6,896 nt of DNA. Origin: Geofilum sp964396555. Lineage in GTDB: Bacteria > Bacteroidota > Bacteroidia > Bacteroidales > Marinilabiliaceae. The notes under the pieces were generated by a model, which saw only the letters and a list, made by a program, of their open reading frames with translations, had not been told where the DNA came from and did no database searches. A program made the position numbers and the translations under genes. The DNA is taken from assembly GCA_964396555.1 (NCBI GenBank), contig CAYNFX010000098.1, positions 1 through 6,896 of the forward strand, read 5' to 3'. Shown here piece by piece: positions 6,721 through 6,896 of this stretch; position 1 is the first letter of the stretch, and each line of letters starts with the position of its first letter.

Positions 6721-6896
6721 AAATAGCCGGTAAAACTCTATACATAACCCATAGCCTCTACCTAGGTTCGTTTGTAATTCTTTATTTGGTATGGTTCGGT
6801 GGCACAACTTCGTCCGATTTATGTACTAGTCAACTTTATTACGGCTGTATGCAAGACAAACTAATAGCATAATAGATAGAAGCACAAGCGCACATA
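6721..6896. other. non-coding tail after the PepSY_TM-like gene
   Basis: This 176-bp stretch has no open frame of useful length, no RNA gene and no clear terminator. The only structure I noticed is the 8-bp palindrome ACCTAGGT at 6760-6767. It may lead into a gene beyond the window. Confidence 0.5.

Noticed and set aside
6721..6896. A further gene, tRNA or terminator at the right edge
   Set aside because: No frame longer than a few codons, no cloverleaf-like pairing and no stem followed by a T-run could be found. The palindrome ACCTAGGT alone is too short to name.

Overview
The window looks like chromosomal DNA from a Bacteroidota bacterium, most likely of the order Bacteroidales. The support is moderate to low GC by eye, start codons without Shine-Dalgarno sequences, an AT-rich promoter-like block carrying the Bacteroidota -7 motif TAnnTTTG, and a lipoprotein-type M3 peptidase of a style common in that phylum. 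Genus cannot be fixed from the sequence alone.

Layout. (1) 51-2204 (+) encodes an M3-family zinc peptidase (Dcp/oligopeptidase A-like) with a lipoprotein signal peptide. (2) 2182-2634 (-) encodes a YhcH/YjgK/YiaL (DUF386) cupin-like protein that converges on the peptidase and overlaps its 3' end by 23 bp. (3) 2635-2850 is a divergent, AT-rich regulatory gap with two small dyads and a good -7 element. (4) 2851-5094 (+) encodes a complete quinol-dependent nitric oxide reductase (qNOR) with every expected heme and FeB ligand. (5) 5122-5151 forms a perfect 13-bp hairpin. (6) 5176-6720 (+) encodes a four-helix PepSY_TM-type membrane protein that is visibly an internal duplication. (7) 6721-6896 is a non-coding tail with no recognisable gene.

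How the genes fit together. qNOR takes electrons from membrane quinol and reduces NO to N2O. This is either detoxification or partial denitrification; no other denitrification gene is in the window. The PepSY_TM-like protein follows on the same strand, 81 bp downstream. It carries four symmetrically placed membrane-edge histidines and two periplasmic domains with beta-propeller-like repeats. By analogy with heme-binding PepSY_TM proteins such as the siderophore reductase FoxB, it may be a di-heme electron-transfer partner or accessory of the NO reductase. This pairing is the most interesting part of the window, but its function is inferred. The peptidase and the DUF386 protein appear to be unrelated housekeeping or scavenging neighbours.

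I see no mobile element, CRISPR array, tRNA or rRNA. Two starts were moved downstream of the longest open frame: the reductase to 2851 and the PepSY_TM-like protein to 5176.
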